The notes beneath the pieces were generated by a model. That model was not told the DNA's origin, ran no database searches, and saw nothing but the letters and a program-made list of their open reading frames with translations. From NCBI RefSeq assembly GCF_023343835.1, contig NC_064434.1:8971505-9035504 (forward strand): a stretch of DNA of 64,000 nucleotides, written 5' to 3'. The DNA comes from Lagopus muta (lineage: Eukaryota; Chordata; Aves; Galliformes; Phasianidae). Shown here in pieces: positions 23,185 to 36,300 of this stretch. Every line of letters begins with the position of its first letter. Position 1 is the first letter of the stretch. Both the position numbers and the translations under genes were made by a program.

Positions 23185-25160
23185 GTCTGTTATTTCTGTT
23201 CTCTGACTGGGATTAAGGAAATCTTTCTGGGTGAAGTTCTTGCAGATTTGTCAATGAGATGTGCTGTCTGGATTGAAATCAAATTTCTTTGAAGCTCTCT
23301 GTATCTCACTGTGCTAAGTAGTTAGACTTCTTGTTAAAATTACTCCTTGGGGGTAAAAGTAATTCATATGTAAAACTTTGAATGTATCAGCTGACTTTCC
23401 CCAAATCTTTGTGAGTGATAGGGACCTCAAAGATACAAAAAGGATAATAATTTGGATGGAAGATGTACAGACCAGTAGAGAGGGAAGAAGTCTTCTGTCC
23501 TGTATTAGATATTAGAAGATTCAATTCTTAGGATGCTACGCTCCATTACTTAGCTGCTTATGGACTACTTGTTTGTGAGTAATATTTTAAAATATGCTGA
23601 CAGTTTTGCTTTGTTTACTGGGTCAGCCCACCAGCTTCCATTGTCTTTAGAGAAGAAAAAAATATCATTAAAAATAAGAACTTCCTCCTGCAAAGAGGAG
23701 CCTGTATGTCAGATCTAGGCTCGAAATACGCCACTTTTGTTGAATTTCCCAGTGCTCCACAAGTACCTCTGACAGGGGTTTGGCACACTTAGGCTTGTTA
23801 AGTTTGAGGAGGCAGAGTAATGACAGGATGGTTGAAGATCCAACTGTGCTTGACAGTAATTCCCTCTACTAAATCTGGGTGGCAGATGTGACTTACTGAA
23901 GTGACTGACTGAAATTTCTCAATCTCTAGTCTTCTCTCCATGTCCTCTCCCTGTTAATGAGGCGTTTTCAGCATGGTTCTTCCTGCCTCCCTGGCCACAA
24001 AGCATAATCAAGAGAGGAAATAATCCCTCCCCTGCAACGTGCAGAAGCTCGACTTGGCCTGAGTTATGGAAATATTGTGTTCTATGGTATTTTGCTTGAT
24101 TTGACCATTTAAAGAAGAATCTGTTTCTCTTCATGTAATGTCTGAGGCAGAAAGGAAGAAAAATCTACCTGCTGAAAGATCTACCTATGATGTAAATCCA
24201 GTTTTTCTATGTGAATCGTGCTAGTAATGCATATAAAATGTGTGTAATGTACATGTCCTTCCTAGTAGCTACTGCTAGAAGTCCCTGAGCTGATAGGATT
24301 TCCACTGATGCTGAATATTTTGATGTAGTGATCTCTTTGGAAATCAGGCAAAATAGGTTTCTCCTTTCAAACTGTAGATAATGCATGGACTTACTTCTGT
24401 TCTGATAGTAGCTTCTATCAATTGCTTCAGCATTACTCAAAATAATGTCCCCTATTACATTCAGTAACTAGATGGGGACAGTAGAATCAAAAATTCAGTA
24501 AATCATTGCTGCTGCTCTATTGTTTTCCTGTTATGCGTGTGATGGAGGATTTTGATTATTGTCCTGAGATCCATCTTTGAAAGTAGCTCTTGGTTATTCT
24601 TGATGCATCTGAACACTTCAATAAGAATAAATATATGTAATACTATGTACTTCCCACCTTCAAGTCTTAGATCCTTTATATCTGTTAATAAAGTCTTATG
24701 AAACAGAAGCTCTTCAAAGTAGGTTGGAAATGGCTAAAATCTGCTTGTACATGGTGAGTGGTGCTGATGGAGAAGGAAGGTGTTGGAAATGTTTCAGTTA
24801 AAGTCTTCATGGATCATCTACTCAGAACCAGTACAAATGTCCTTGATTGCATGGTTTCACACTTAGGTTTTCTTCTTGATTTATTGCATGCAGAATAGTT
24901 GTTGCTTCGCCTTTCTCTGCTTCAGGAGACTAATAACAAAAATGACCTTACTGATCTCTTAAATGTTGCATTCTGTTGATATCCCAAAGCTGCAAAAAGA
25001 AATCCTACAGAAACACAGTTCCAGAGTTTTATCCCGTGTTAACTCTCTTCATGATGCCATGACCAATTTTTGCTTGTTTATAGAATGTTTTATCTATCTT
25101 AAGAAAAAATAAAGTCTGAGCAACAGTACAGAATAGACAAATTTCTGATATAGATTTCGC

Positions 25161-25733
25161 AGAATCATAGAATGGCCTGGGTTGAAAGGATCATGAATCT
25201 CCAACCCCCTGCCACATGCAGGGCCACCAACCTCCACATTTAATACCAGACCAGGCTGCCCAGGGCCCCGTCCAGTCTGGCCCTGAACACCTCCAGGGAT
25301 AGGGCAGCCACAACTTCTCTGGGCAGCTGTTCCAGCACCTCACCACTCTCCCTGTAAGGAACTTCCACTGACACCCAACCTAAATCTTCCCTCCCTCAAC
25401 TTAAAACCTTGTCCTGCCATTATCTACCCTTTCAAAGAGTTGATTCCCCTCCTTTTTGTAGGCTCCCTTTAGGTACTGAAAGGCTGCAATGAGGTCACCG
25501 CGCAGCCTTCTTTTCTTCAGGCTGAACAAGCCCAGCTCCCTCAGCCTGTCTTCATAGGGGAGGTGCTCCAGTCCTCTGATCATCTTCCTGGCTCTCCTCT
25601 GGACCCTCTCCAACAGCTCCCTGTCTTTTTTGTATTGGGGGCTCCAGATCTGGACGCAGTACTCCAGATGGGGCCTCACAAGAGCAGAGCAGAGAGGGAC
25701 AATCACCTCCCTGTCCCTGCTGGCCACCCCTTG
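25161..25733 (-). mobile_element. Antisense CR1 3' fragment, well preserved
   Basis: The plus strand starts with AGAATCATAGAATGGCCTGG, the reverse of the CR1 tail, and ends in CTGTCCCTGCTGGCCACCCC. On the minus strand, 25727-25401 is an uninterrupted 108-residue piece of the CR1 ORF2 C-terminus ([20 protein letters not shown] onward). It is highly similar to the sense copy at 31785-32752, in inverted orientation on the other side of LDAH exon 3. Confidence 0.92.
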
Positions 25734-27667
25734 GAAAATGTAATTTCTGCTGCCTTCTGAATTTGTTTACTTCCTTCTTGTACGTTATTCAAAACTGATA
25801 GAATCTGCGGAACTATTTATCCAAACAAAACAATTTGTGGTGATCTTGTTTTTGAATTGTTTATTTTTGTCTTTGTCTTTTTCCGGCTGAATTTGTCTCA
25901 TCGGCGTTGCGTTGTTATTCAGATGTTTCATTGACATTATTGTGAACCCATGTGACACCAAGTCTCATGTTCCTCTTCTGCTACATCCTTTGTTCTCCTC
26001 TGTTTCCTTTGGAAGAAGATAGTTTTCTGTTGGTCCAAGTCTGCCTTCAGTTACTGAACTCAACTGAACAAGTCCCCCTGGGAATTTGAGACACGAGGTA
26101 AAGCCTGCAGGAGGGGTTGCAGTATAGATGAGGGCAACCCACCTCTACATATCTAAACTAGTAAAATGTCTTCATCTGCTTAAGTGAGTGCACAAGAGGC
26201 TATGTATTTGCTGGTGTGTACAGGAGAACTGATTAAAAAGGTTAATGTCTAATCTGTGTGCAAAAATTAATTGTGCTCTCCAGGAAGTCCTGGTTATTGC
26301 TTTTAAAACTAGTGAAAAGTTCACTATTCCATTGTGGGCTCCATTTTTTTCTGTTTTATATATCAGTCGCTTCCAAGAACCATTTCTTTACAGGTGTGTG
26401 AAAGGAATCATTCATACATATATTTATTTTTCTGCATGTGTCCCACCTGATTGAGATAATAAAGGTAAATATCTAAATAAGTCTGTGGACTTCGTAACTG
26501 CGTTACATCCTTGCAGTATCACCTTATCACAGATCAAGTGATACCAGGTTTTCATTTCAGACTTGACGTCTTATCTGTGTGGATAAGTGCTTTCAGTCAT
26601 TCATTTGGAGGAACAGGCACGTGTTTTCTCATCACAGTTTCTTGCTGGGGATTCTTACTTACAGGCTGAAGGCACTATTCTCACTTGGGTGAAAGCAACG
26701 TTGTTTGTTTAGTTCAGGTTTTATCAGAATGTCCACAGGATCTCTTCAGAAGTATATGAAACCCGTGCTTGCCCTGAAGGTGGAACAGTGTTTGAGAATA
26801 GCAGGCAAATGTATTTGCTCTGTGAAATGCATATAGAGAATGTATGTTATAAAAATTCATATGTAAGTTTTACAGCTGTATCAGGCTAAAATCTTATATA
26901 TTTACACCGGTATTTGTAGAGAAAAAATGTAAAATATTCCTGAAAAACCTCAGTAATAAGCAGTTATGGCACCTGGCTGAATCCTTTGGAGATTCCCTGT
27001 TTTCACACCTTTCGCCATTATATTAGGGTGCTTCCCAGCCAAATTCACGATTCCACAGTTAGAGGGGATCAAACAGAGCTTTCACATGTGTTTCTGCAGA
27101 AACACATCCTTGTAATTGTTTGCTCCTTGGCTGATGATGCTCCCCTAGTGCATAGTCTCTAAGCAGAACACGGGGCTAAGAATCGCAGTCCTCCAGATCT
27201 ACAAGGTGGAAGTTTAATTGATGGGAGGTTGTGATGATCCTTCAGTAGTTATTGACAGGTTTACTTGCAGCTCCTTGACCGTGCATGGCATAGAAGCGTG
27301 TGTTTCCTTTTAAGGCCTGACTGTCAACTGCAGTATCAGTTTTTGCAGTTTTTTCCCAAGTGTGAGAGCATCATTGTATTTTATTTTATTTTTTCACATG
27401 TTCCATTTAAATCCTCCCGACATCTGCATGGGCTGCTTTCCATTCACTAACGTAGGGGAGTTGCATCTTCTTCCATGGTTGCCTGGTCAGATGCCAAAAA
27501 CGGATTAAGTTTCCTTGAGTGAAGAACTTGTCGTGTCAGTCCTGGCTGGAGCTGGGAGCTTTGGCAGCTCTGCGAGGAGGCATTTGGAACCACTGCCACA
27601 AAAATGACTTTTGTGTGGTCCTGCTGTGCGCCCCTGGATTTCAAATGTGATTTATGGCTGCTCATTT

Positions 27668-27692
27668 AAAAACAAACAAACAAACAAAAAAA
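27668..27692. repeat. (AAAC)n microsatellite
   Basis: Four to five AAAC/CAAA units with an A-rich end. Confidence 0.85.
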
Positions 27693-29324
27693 GCCTGCAG
27701 TTGCTTTTGTTGCGAGAGATTATACTGTGGTATACATACTTAATTCTGAAACTGGATTATTTCTAAAATTAAACTCATGGTAATTACTGGCATGTTTTCC
27801 AGTTCCTCAAAGTTCTCTGTAAGCCCACTGCTGTGTGTTTCCCTTGTTCTATTCATGTAGCTGCTTCTATTCTTTATGGTCCTGCTGAGGTCCCAAAGGA
27901 AGCAGAAGACAACTGCTTGAGAAGTGCATGGAGCTCTGCAGCCCAGTGCCAACTACTGCTGTTGCAGATGGTAGAGTTTTGGAGGCAGCTGAACGCTCCA
28001 AGGGACGTCCTGCAGGACAGGGCAGTGCCCAAAAGTTCAGTTCAGAATAAGGTGCAGGAAACCCCTTAGTGATTTGGAGTGATGTAGCTGCACAGAAATT
28101 TTCTTTGCTCGCCACCTTCTTTAGCATTTTCTGTAGGCTGATTAAATAAGTACTTTTCAGTTTAGATATACCTTCCAGAGCTGCTAAGAATTACTTTCAT
28201 TTTTTCTTTCAGTCTCTACTTCATTTAAGTGAACTCTGTACATGCCTGAGCTGCCCCTTGTGGGATAAAAGGCTTTTCTTGCATGATCTGGTGTGTATCT
28301 TTATAACCTGAAGTATTTCACAGTTGTGAAATTCATTACATGTTCCTCAGCAAGTTTGGGGATTGCTTTTGCACATGGTTGTCCAATACTAGTAATGGTA
28401 ATTAATTAGCTTATAATTAAAAATTATATTTTATATGAATATTTTAATATTGTGGAAGAATTCAAAATTCTCAACAGTTTGTAAAACACAAAAGCTGTCA
28501 TTGCTTGTGAGGACTGGTTATAATCTTTGACTTTTAAGATAAACTTTGTAAAAATGTTGTCTAGCATTCAGAATTACGTAGGTAGATAGAATTACATTGG
28601 TGGTATATGTACCTAGGTTTGAACTTCCTGAATCTGGGTAACTTCCTTCTTGCAAGTGCAGCATCTCCAGTAATAGTATTTATTTTTTTTTAGGAACAGG
28701 CCAAGTTTGTCCTTAGGTCACTTTATAGAGGAGATAACGTGAAATCAGGATGAAAGTGATTATTAGTGATACGCTGAGTTAGAAACTTAGTTATAGAAGT
28801 TACTGTCTCTTCACTGCTATCTGTCTTTATAAGAAGGAAGCCACTGGTGTTTAAAATGTTAATTTATTGGAAAATGCACTAACAAGAACATGGAACACAT
28901 CAAAAAAGCGAGTGAGTTTCATCTTCAAGTTAAAAATCGAAAGACTTGGAGTTGTAGTAGTATAGATGGATGAACTGAGTTGTGTTACAGGGAAGAGCAG
29001 CGAAGGAAAGGAGTTCCTTGTTAGTGAACTTTGTGGGTGCACCAAATAAAGTGGCCTCACCGTGTTCTGACTGGCTGAGTAAACTGTCCTCATGACGTAT
29101 TCTTCTCAAAAAATTCCTAAAAGTTTTTTGCAAACTAAGCTAATCTGCAGTGTCTTACATTTTGTGTGTTTAACCTGGTCACCGCTTACATATATTGTTT
29201 AATTTTTTTTGTATGAGGCAACATAAATGCAGTTTAAAATTAAGCACAGTTGAGAGTAACTGCTTAAGATGTGCTTCTTGGTTCAGATGACTGCAACTTG
29301 AGGCTTGCTGGCATGCGTGGATGA

Positions 29325-29522
29325 AAAGACCTCTAAGATCACCTTGTCCAACCGTCAGCCCGTCCCCACCATGCCCACCCTTCAGTGCCACATCTCCGTG
29401 GCTCTTGAGCACCTCCATCGATGGTGACTCCCCCACTTTCCTGGGCTGCCCGTACCACTGCATCACCATTCTTTCAGAGAATGGTTTCCTAATGTCCAAC
29501 CTGAACCTCCCTGGAGCACTTA
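29325..29522 (-). mobile_element. Antisense CR1 fragment
   Basis: The reverse complement contains GGTTGGACATTAGGAAACCA, the PRKVGESPSMEVLKSHGDVA-like peptide and GACGGTTGGACAAGGTGATC. This is the 3' part of a CR1 in which the ATTCTRTG tail is missing. Confidence 0.75.
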
Positions 29523-30190
29523 ATGCTTTCTACTTCAGCTGTTGACTCGGTGATGAGAATCCTTACATTTTGTGTTCACCTGCCTGAGTATGGGAAGGAG
29601 CACTGAAATTTGAATTTTGAGTATGTTTTCCTATCTTTCCGTGTTCTGCATTATAAAAGGACAGAATAGTTTAAACTGATGCTCAGAAAAATGTAAGGAG
29701 GAAGGACTGGTTTTGAAATTGATGTGATTATATTCCAGAACTGAGATATTCTTGTAGTCCTGCGCTTTATTTTGCATTGCTTCTACCTTCATCATCAGCC
29801 TTGCTGAATAACAGGCTTCCTCTATTCTTCAAGGAGCTTCACAAATGATGTGTAGATTTGATTTTATTGTCTTTGAAGCCCCATAATTGATATAAATTTG
29901 AGATATAATAATGAGAAAAGAAAATGAGGTTAATGTTGTATAGGTTAATAAAATTAGGGGTGTACGAAGGATTGAAAAGTATGGCCTCGTCTGTGTATCC
30001 CATGGGAATTTTAGGTTGTTGCTGTTTTGGGAACCTTGCAAAAATTTGGTTGTGTGTTCTTAGGTTTGTATATACCACTTTTTCTTTTTAATTCTCCTTA
30101 CATTTCAAGCTTGCAAAAAGATAGAAGCACAAATTAACTGGTACTTTTTTTTTCCCATTCTAAATCCATATACTTCAGTAAAAATCATAC

Positions 30191-30220
30191 TTTTAAGATT
30201 GGATGTTTTAAGATTGGATG
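30191..30220. repeat. 15-bp exact tandem duplication
   Basis: The unit TTTTAAGATTGGATG occurs twice, end to end, without mismatch. Confidence 0.9.
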
Positions 30221-31350
30221 TTTTTCTAAGGTTAAAAAACAAAAAACAAAAACTTTTGAGCATCTAAGATCAGCCTATTACATGTAAGTGAGGGATGAAG
30301 CTGTGCAACGTGTGACACAAAGTGAAAGACTTTGATATTCTGCCCATGTCTCAGTGCTGGAGTGAGCTTCTGAGCATGTCTGTTCTGGTGGGCTCTGGGT
30401 TCCTGCTGAACTGCTTCTCTGTAGTCAGCAAATGCTACTTTGGAAACCCAGCATTGAGGGAATGCCTCTTTGGAGGTCAGTGAACTTACTTTGTGCTATC
30501 TGAAGAGCAAAAGACAAAGCCACATGCCCACTATTTGACGGGAAGAAGTGGAATAAACCCAGTGTTACTTCTGTACACCATTTCTACATGTACTAGCTTG
30601 ACTACAGCTCTGACTCCTTCTCTTTCCCAGTCACTGCTTATGCTGGGCCAGTCGCTGTTATTGCCATGGGACTTTTGCAAAGGATTTTACACAATTTTAC
30701 TGTCTTTATGTTCCTTCGTACTCTTGCAGTAATACATCTGTGTTGTGTTGCAATGCCTTTGTCCTAAAAATTGAATGCCTTTTTACGCAGTACTGCTCGT
30801 GCTTCCTCTTGCTGTCGATGATATCCAAACTAAGAGTTGTTGATATACAAGTGAAAGATGTGCAACTGAGCAGTCCTGTCTGTGATGGTGGGCTTCCTTG
30901 GTATCTAAATAATAACAAGAAACCAGTGGGACTACCCTGGGAGAGTAATAAATTAATAGGGAGAAAATATACATTTTTATATCTGTGTGGATGGAAGTTT
31001 CTTTATATTTGCCCAATTTTCATATGTCTGTAACTTGACAAGATAGGTGAGCAAGCTGCTTAAGCTTTAATAGAAAAGGAGATTTTCTCTTTTGTAGAGC
31101 TTCAATTTTAGCTTCTATATTACATTTTGACCTTCAGCATTTTCTGTAATATGCTTCTCATTTGTGCCACGGTAGTGGAATTCAAACAGTTCAATAGCAT
31201 AGTCCCTACTACTGGGAGAACAGAAATTGGAAATGTATTGGAGAAATTAAATTAACAAGTTCATATGTAATGTCATTTAGTTTGCTTTGAAGTACACTGC
31301 TTGCTGTTGAAAGGTTAATATTGACTGTGCTGGTGTGTTTCTTTTGGCAG

Positions 31351-31485
31351 GTAACCCTGGGCTGGCAGGTTATTACAGGACCTTTATAAAGGCGTTATAT
31401 TGTGGACTAAATCAGCAATATCCCGTCTGGGTTGTGAGCCATGCTGGACACTGTAAGCCTCCTAGTGGTATGGAGATGATAGAAG
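31351..31485 (+). CDS. LDAH: LDAH exon 3 (GNPG motif)
   Basis: The acceptor is CTTTTGGCAG|GTAACC and the donor GAAG|GTACTA at 31486. The exon completes Gly52 and encodes residues to Glu96: GNPG at 52-55, then a helix-like YYRTFIKALY, then YPVWVVSHAGH at 75-85. The order and spacing are those of human LDAH (GNPG, FAKALY, FPVWTISHAGH). In this family the GNPG loop after strand beta-3 is in the place of the oxyanion hole; that role is inference here. The length is 135 bases, a multiple of three with the same phase at both ends, so skipping would keep the frame. The donor is weaker than consensus after GT (ACTA in place of AAGT). Confidence 0.92.
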
Positions 31486-31784
31486 GTACTATACTGTAAA
31501 TTGTATACACTGATGTTTGTTACACTCCTCTTTTTTTTTTTTTTTTCTGCATAACTTTTGCTAAAGATGTTGAGTTTTTTTTTTATTTCCTCAAAACTGT
31601 CTTATGAAAAGAGAAGTAATTCAGGAAAAGAATATTTTTAGGTAAATTCAATTTGTCAGTCAAATAAAGGCTGTGCAGAGCATAGCAGAGTTTGCTGTTT
31701 GCAGACTTAAGAGAGAAGTTCTTGACAAGGTCTAAAACATATTTACACTGAGAAGAGTAGATTAGGAAATTAATCTTTAATATC

Positions 31785-32752
31785 ATCTTCTATCTTTATC
31801 AATGACATTGATGACGGAATCAAGTGCACCCTCAGCAAGTTTGCTGATGACACAAAGCTGAGTGGTGCAGTGACACGGTGGAAGGAAGGGACGCCATTCA
31901 GAGGGACCTCGAGAGGCTAGATAAGGTGGACCAGGGTGAACCTGATGAGGTTCAACATGGCAAAGTGTAGGGTTTTGCACTTGGGCCAGAGGAATCCCAG
32001 GCATCCATACAGACTGGAAGGAGCGGTCCTTGAGAGCAGCCCTGCAGAGAAGGACCTGGGGGGTCTTGATGGATGAAAAAGTTAACACGAGCCAACAGTG
32101 TGCTCTTGTGGCTTGGAAGGCAAATGGTATCCTGGGCTCCATCAAAAGAGGGGTGGCCAGCAGGGACAGGGAGGTGATTGTCCCTCTCTGCTCTGCTCTT
32201 GTGAGGCCCCATCTGGAGTACTGTGTCCAGGTGTGGAGCCCCCAGTACAAGAAAGACAGGGAGCTGTTGGAGAGGGTCCAGAGGAGAGCCACAAAGATGA
32301 TCAGGGGACTGGAGCACCTCCCCTATGAAGACAGGCTGAGGGAGCTGGGCTTGTTCAGCCTGAAGAAAAGAAGGCTGCGCGGTGACCTCATTGCAGCCTT
32401 TCAGTACCTAAAGGGAGCCTACAAAAAGGAGGGGAATCAACTCTTTGAAAGGGTAGATAACAGCAGGACAAGGGGAAATGGTTTTAAGTTGAGGGAGGGA
32501 AGATTCAGGTTGGATGTCAGGGGGAAGTTCTTTACAGAGAGTGGTGAGGTGCTGGAACAGCTGCCCAGAGAGGCTGTGGATGCCCCATCCATCCCTGGAG
32601 GTGTTCAAGGCCAGACTGGATGGGGCCCTGGGCAGCCTGATCTGGTATTAAATGTGGAGGTTGGTGGCCCTGCATGTGGCAGGGGGTTGGGGCTTCATGA
32701 TCCTTGAGGTCCCTTCCAACCCTGGCCATTCTGTGATTCTGTGATTCTGTGA
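31785..32752 (+). mobile_element. CR1 3' part, the best preserved copy here
   Basis: This copy begins inside the reverse transcriptase domain: [20 protein letters not shown] around 31794-31855 holds the FADD catalytic motif (31840-31851). After a frame break the frame 32030-32707 stays open for 225 codons to the ORF2 C-terminus (segments [20 protein letters not shown] and [20 protein letters not shown]). The 3' UTR ends in three copies of ATTCTGTG at 32730-32752. It lacks the 5' part of ORF2 and the endonuclease, so it cannot move by itself. It lies only 300 bases after LDAH exon 3. Confidence 0.93.
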
Positions 32753-35700
32753 AGACAGACTTAATTATCTCTGAATTTATAAGTACTTTTACTGAAGTAG
32801 TGAATTTCCAGGAAGCAAGTACAGGTTTCTGAGACTGGGGAGGAGTCGCTTGTTTGCTTGTTAAAGGTCTCCTGATATGCCAATGACCAGAAAGACGTGA
32901 TAGCCAATTGTAAGTGCATACTGTTCATGTACAGCATTGTAAGATGGAGGGAGCCAATAGCAAAACCTGGAAGCTGTTTCATGTCAGGAGGCCTCCAGAC
33001 TTGATTAAGCTGCAATGATGCTGGAGTAAATCAATATGATTGCTTAGGAGCAAGAGGTTCAGCAATATGAGATAACCTGAAGTTGCCTCACTAAGAATTC
33101 CTGAACTTTTTGACTTTTTTACTGGTTTATTTAATCTCAGATTTGAAACTGAAATGTGAAACCTATGTTTCTTTGGTGAAATTCATGTCAGTCGTGGTCA
33201 AGTATCGAACTTCCCAGTGCTAGCTTTATCTGGATAGGCGAGAAATTTCTACGTTTATGGTGCATTCTTAATCGTGAGATGCAGATAAAAGTCTGACAAC
33301 TGAATGGAGCTCAGGCTATAGCAGATGATGTTTGCAGATCTGATAACCTGCCCTCAGATCATGTCTGCATTCAGCTCAAACAGCTCTTCATGCTGAGAGA
33401 TGTGGCTTGAGGTGGCAGAGCTAGCTGAAGTGGTTTATAGCTGGGGCGAGCATAGAGTTACAGATGTCCCATATTTACTGTGACTGACTATGCTGCTGAG
33501 AGGAGTGCAAGTCTGGGGAAAGGAAAGCATACAATGGGAAAGCAGGAGCTGATTTCTATGTTGAAATCAAACCATTTTCTTTGGAAGTCAGGTTAATAGC
33601 TGAGCTTTGCAGTAGCTTTGAATGTAACAAAAGGAATGTGGTTCACGTTATTAGAAAATCAACTGAAAGCACAAAGTGGCTTGAAGTCCTTCTACTTTGT
33701 GATTCACTTACAAAATAGGTGGATTTGGGGTAGTTTTCCCTCATCCTTATGGCACAGAAGAAATGATACGCAACTTTTAATTATTAGAATCTGATTCCCT
33801 TTCTTTTATTCATGTATTGCTGAAAACAGTTTTCATGAATTGGCTGCAAAGGTTTAGTAAAAATGACCAAACCAAGAATTCAGTATATTTGCAAATTGCA
33901 AGTTGGCTGACTAAAAAGAATGGAAAATCATGGACACTTTACTCATCTTCTGGTTCTCCAAGAAGCTCTTGATTTACATTTTTTGGCGTTGAAACAAAAC
34001 AAAAACCACAGAACCCCAAGGACCAGCAGAAGCACATACTTTGGGACAAATAATTGAGTTCTCTGTAGGTCTTCACTGCCTTTCTAGGTTCTGGATTTCT
34101 GAGAAAGAGTTCCTGCACTGTTAAGGCCAGGTCAGTTATATGCTTCACGAAACAAAATTAAGGGATATATTGTCAAAAAAACTGGGATTATGGGATGTAT
34201 TGTCATTAAACAGTCACTGTAAAAAAAAAAACAACATTCAAACAAAACCCCTTCATGCTTCTGACAGGCATTTCATAAGGCTTCATTTGATACACTTTTA
34301 TATAAATCCTCTGAGGAAGTTCAGTATTTAAGTATTTCTTAATAAGAAGGATGAAGGCATAAATTAAGACAGCATTTGAATTTTAGATGCCATTGAGGTT
34401 TTTCTAGTTGCAGTCTAGCAAATTAGAAATTAAAAAGGCAGGGAAGCTACTAAAAAAGAAGAATATACATTGATTCATTTATAACAGTAATCTATGAACT
34501 TTTTTGATTATGCACCTCCGTCAGTAAAAAATGTTTTTGAGCAGACAGCGGATAATTCCTAGTTGGAAACTTTTTAACAGCCTTTCAACTCCTTTTGATA
34601 GGAAACAAAATGTTAGTTAAAACTAACACCTATCAGTGAACAAATCCTTTTATTCATTGCTAATTTGAGACTTTCTGCTGATTCAGTGTTGTGTTATGGT
34701 CATCACAGGGACTAAAATATACAGTCTTTCCTCAAGTTCCTGTAAAAGCACAGAAAAAATGAGAGGTTGGATAGCAGCTCCTTGAAACTAAGTCCTTCCA
34801 ATGCATTCCACATCTTTTTTTTTTATTCCCCTAAGCACTCATCAGCTTCCCAGTTAAGGCAGGTGTGCATGCCATGACACAGCCATACCTTAGGATGGCT
34901 TAATTCTCTGGAGATTTGTTCTGACTTGGTAAGATGTAGAAAATACAATTGTCTCAGACCAAAATAAGAATAAGAGATCATGGGATAGATTTTGTTTCTC
35001 CTCAAGACCACCAAGGTACTTTTCTTTGCAGCAAAATGAGGTCGAGAAAAGAAGAAAAGTGAAAACAGAATTAATTATTTACTGATTTTTGCTGGTATTC
35101 TATCTATGTGAAGTGCTATGGAAATTTAGATCTTAGAAATACAATTGGTGAACTTAAATATAGCTAATAAAATGGCTAGCAAATGGCCATGTCTTAATGA
35201 TGCAGGACTGGCTCACATGATATTTTCTCATTTGTGGTGCATCTCAAGAATTTTCTAAACTATACAGTTAAGTTTTGGGCTGTAAAAATCATAATAGGAA
35301 TAAAGACTTTTATGGTTTTAACAAAGCATGATTATCCTTTGAAAAAGATTGTCTCCTGTGTTTATTGTTCTTTCTGAATCAGTATTAAGTAGCATTTGAA
35401 TGACAGGGAAACTGAAGTGAAGTTATTAATTAAAAAGTTGCAAGATAATTTTCTAGTCTAATCTTTTATGCCCGCGGACTGCAGACAATAATTGTGTGCC
35501 TTCATGTATATAAAATGTGTTAAAATGTCCTGAGTTCATTTTGCATGGCAAAAGAGGTTGGTGGGGTGCCAGTTCTATCTAGGAATAACAGCCCATCAAA
35601 AGATTGTTTCTGTTGATTTCTCTTTAGCACAGAAACTAGGATCTTTGCAAACCATTTTGAAATTGAGTTACATCATTAAGAAGCCATATAGGAAAATATA

Positions 35701-36180
35701 GGTTGGTAAGTCTGAGAAGACATTCATTGTGTGATCCCAAATGTTAATGTGCCATCAATGTGGGGTGAAATGGAAAACCTGAAAGTCACGTGCGCGTAAG
35801 TTATATGGTATATTGATTGCTTCTTAGCTGTGTTCTTTACTGTTGCTACTCACTTGAGTGGAGATTGTTTGTCCAGCCCCCTGACTGCAAACAGAACTGC
35901 AGAATTGACTGAGATTCTGCCTCTAGCTGAGGTGACATTAAACTGCAGAAAACATTAATAAAATCATTTGTGGAAACCTGAATTTATGCTTGAGTAAGTT
36001 AATCATCTCCTTGGTTGTTAGACATGTGACAGTGCGGTCATATTTACCAGATGTGAACCGTAAATTGCTACTATCGTGTGAAATGCTGTGGTGGTAGGGA
36101 AAAAAGAACTAAAATAGCAGCCTGAGCAAGACAAGGAGAATGGTGTGCTATATAATAAGAGGGTTCTGTGTTATTTACAA

Positions 36181-36300
36181 CAGTGATTCCCAAACTGTGG
36201 TCTGTGGCCACTAGTTGTTCCCAGGACACTTGCCTGTGGTCCAAAAAGAGCTGGATGATTAGATGGAGTTAGTTCTCTGACTAGTTTCCACCTGCTCAGC
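36181..36300 (+). mobile_element. Possible hAT (Charlie/MER-like) left end
   Basis: CAGTGATTCCCAAACTGTGG at 36181-36200 has the form of the terminal inverted repeat of Charlie-type hAT elements (CAGTGGTTCCCAAACTGTGG), and the next phrase GTCTGTGGCCACTAGTTGTT fits such an end. No matching right end was found in the following 400 bases, so the copy is truncated or the match is chance. Confidence 0.4.

Larger units (their letters stand above)
11842..31350 (+). other. LDAH: LDAH intron 2
   Basis: This intron is about 19.5 kb. It holds CR1 pieces at 12552-12970, 14726-14985, 18925-19105, 22030-22270, 25161-25733 (antisense) and 29325-29522 (antisense), a solo LTR at 22651-23184, a poly(T) tract with a reverse AATAAA at 15615-15659, an AAAC repeat at 27668-27692 and a 15-base tandem duplication at 30191-30220. 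Long stretches without assigned repeats (16000-18900, 19200-21950, 23200-25150, 25750-29300) show no coding exon I can support. Confidence 0.8.

Noticed and set aside
32030..32707. 225-codon open frame, the longest in the window
   Set aside because: It is the C-terminal part of CR1 ORF2 within a truncated LINE copy, not a host gene.
34490..34570. Phrase GATTATGCACCTCCGTCAGT resembling a hAT end
   Set aside because: Too short and diverged, with no inverted partner.
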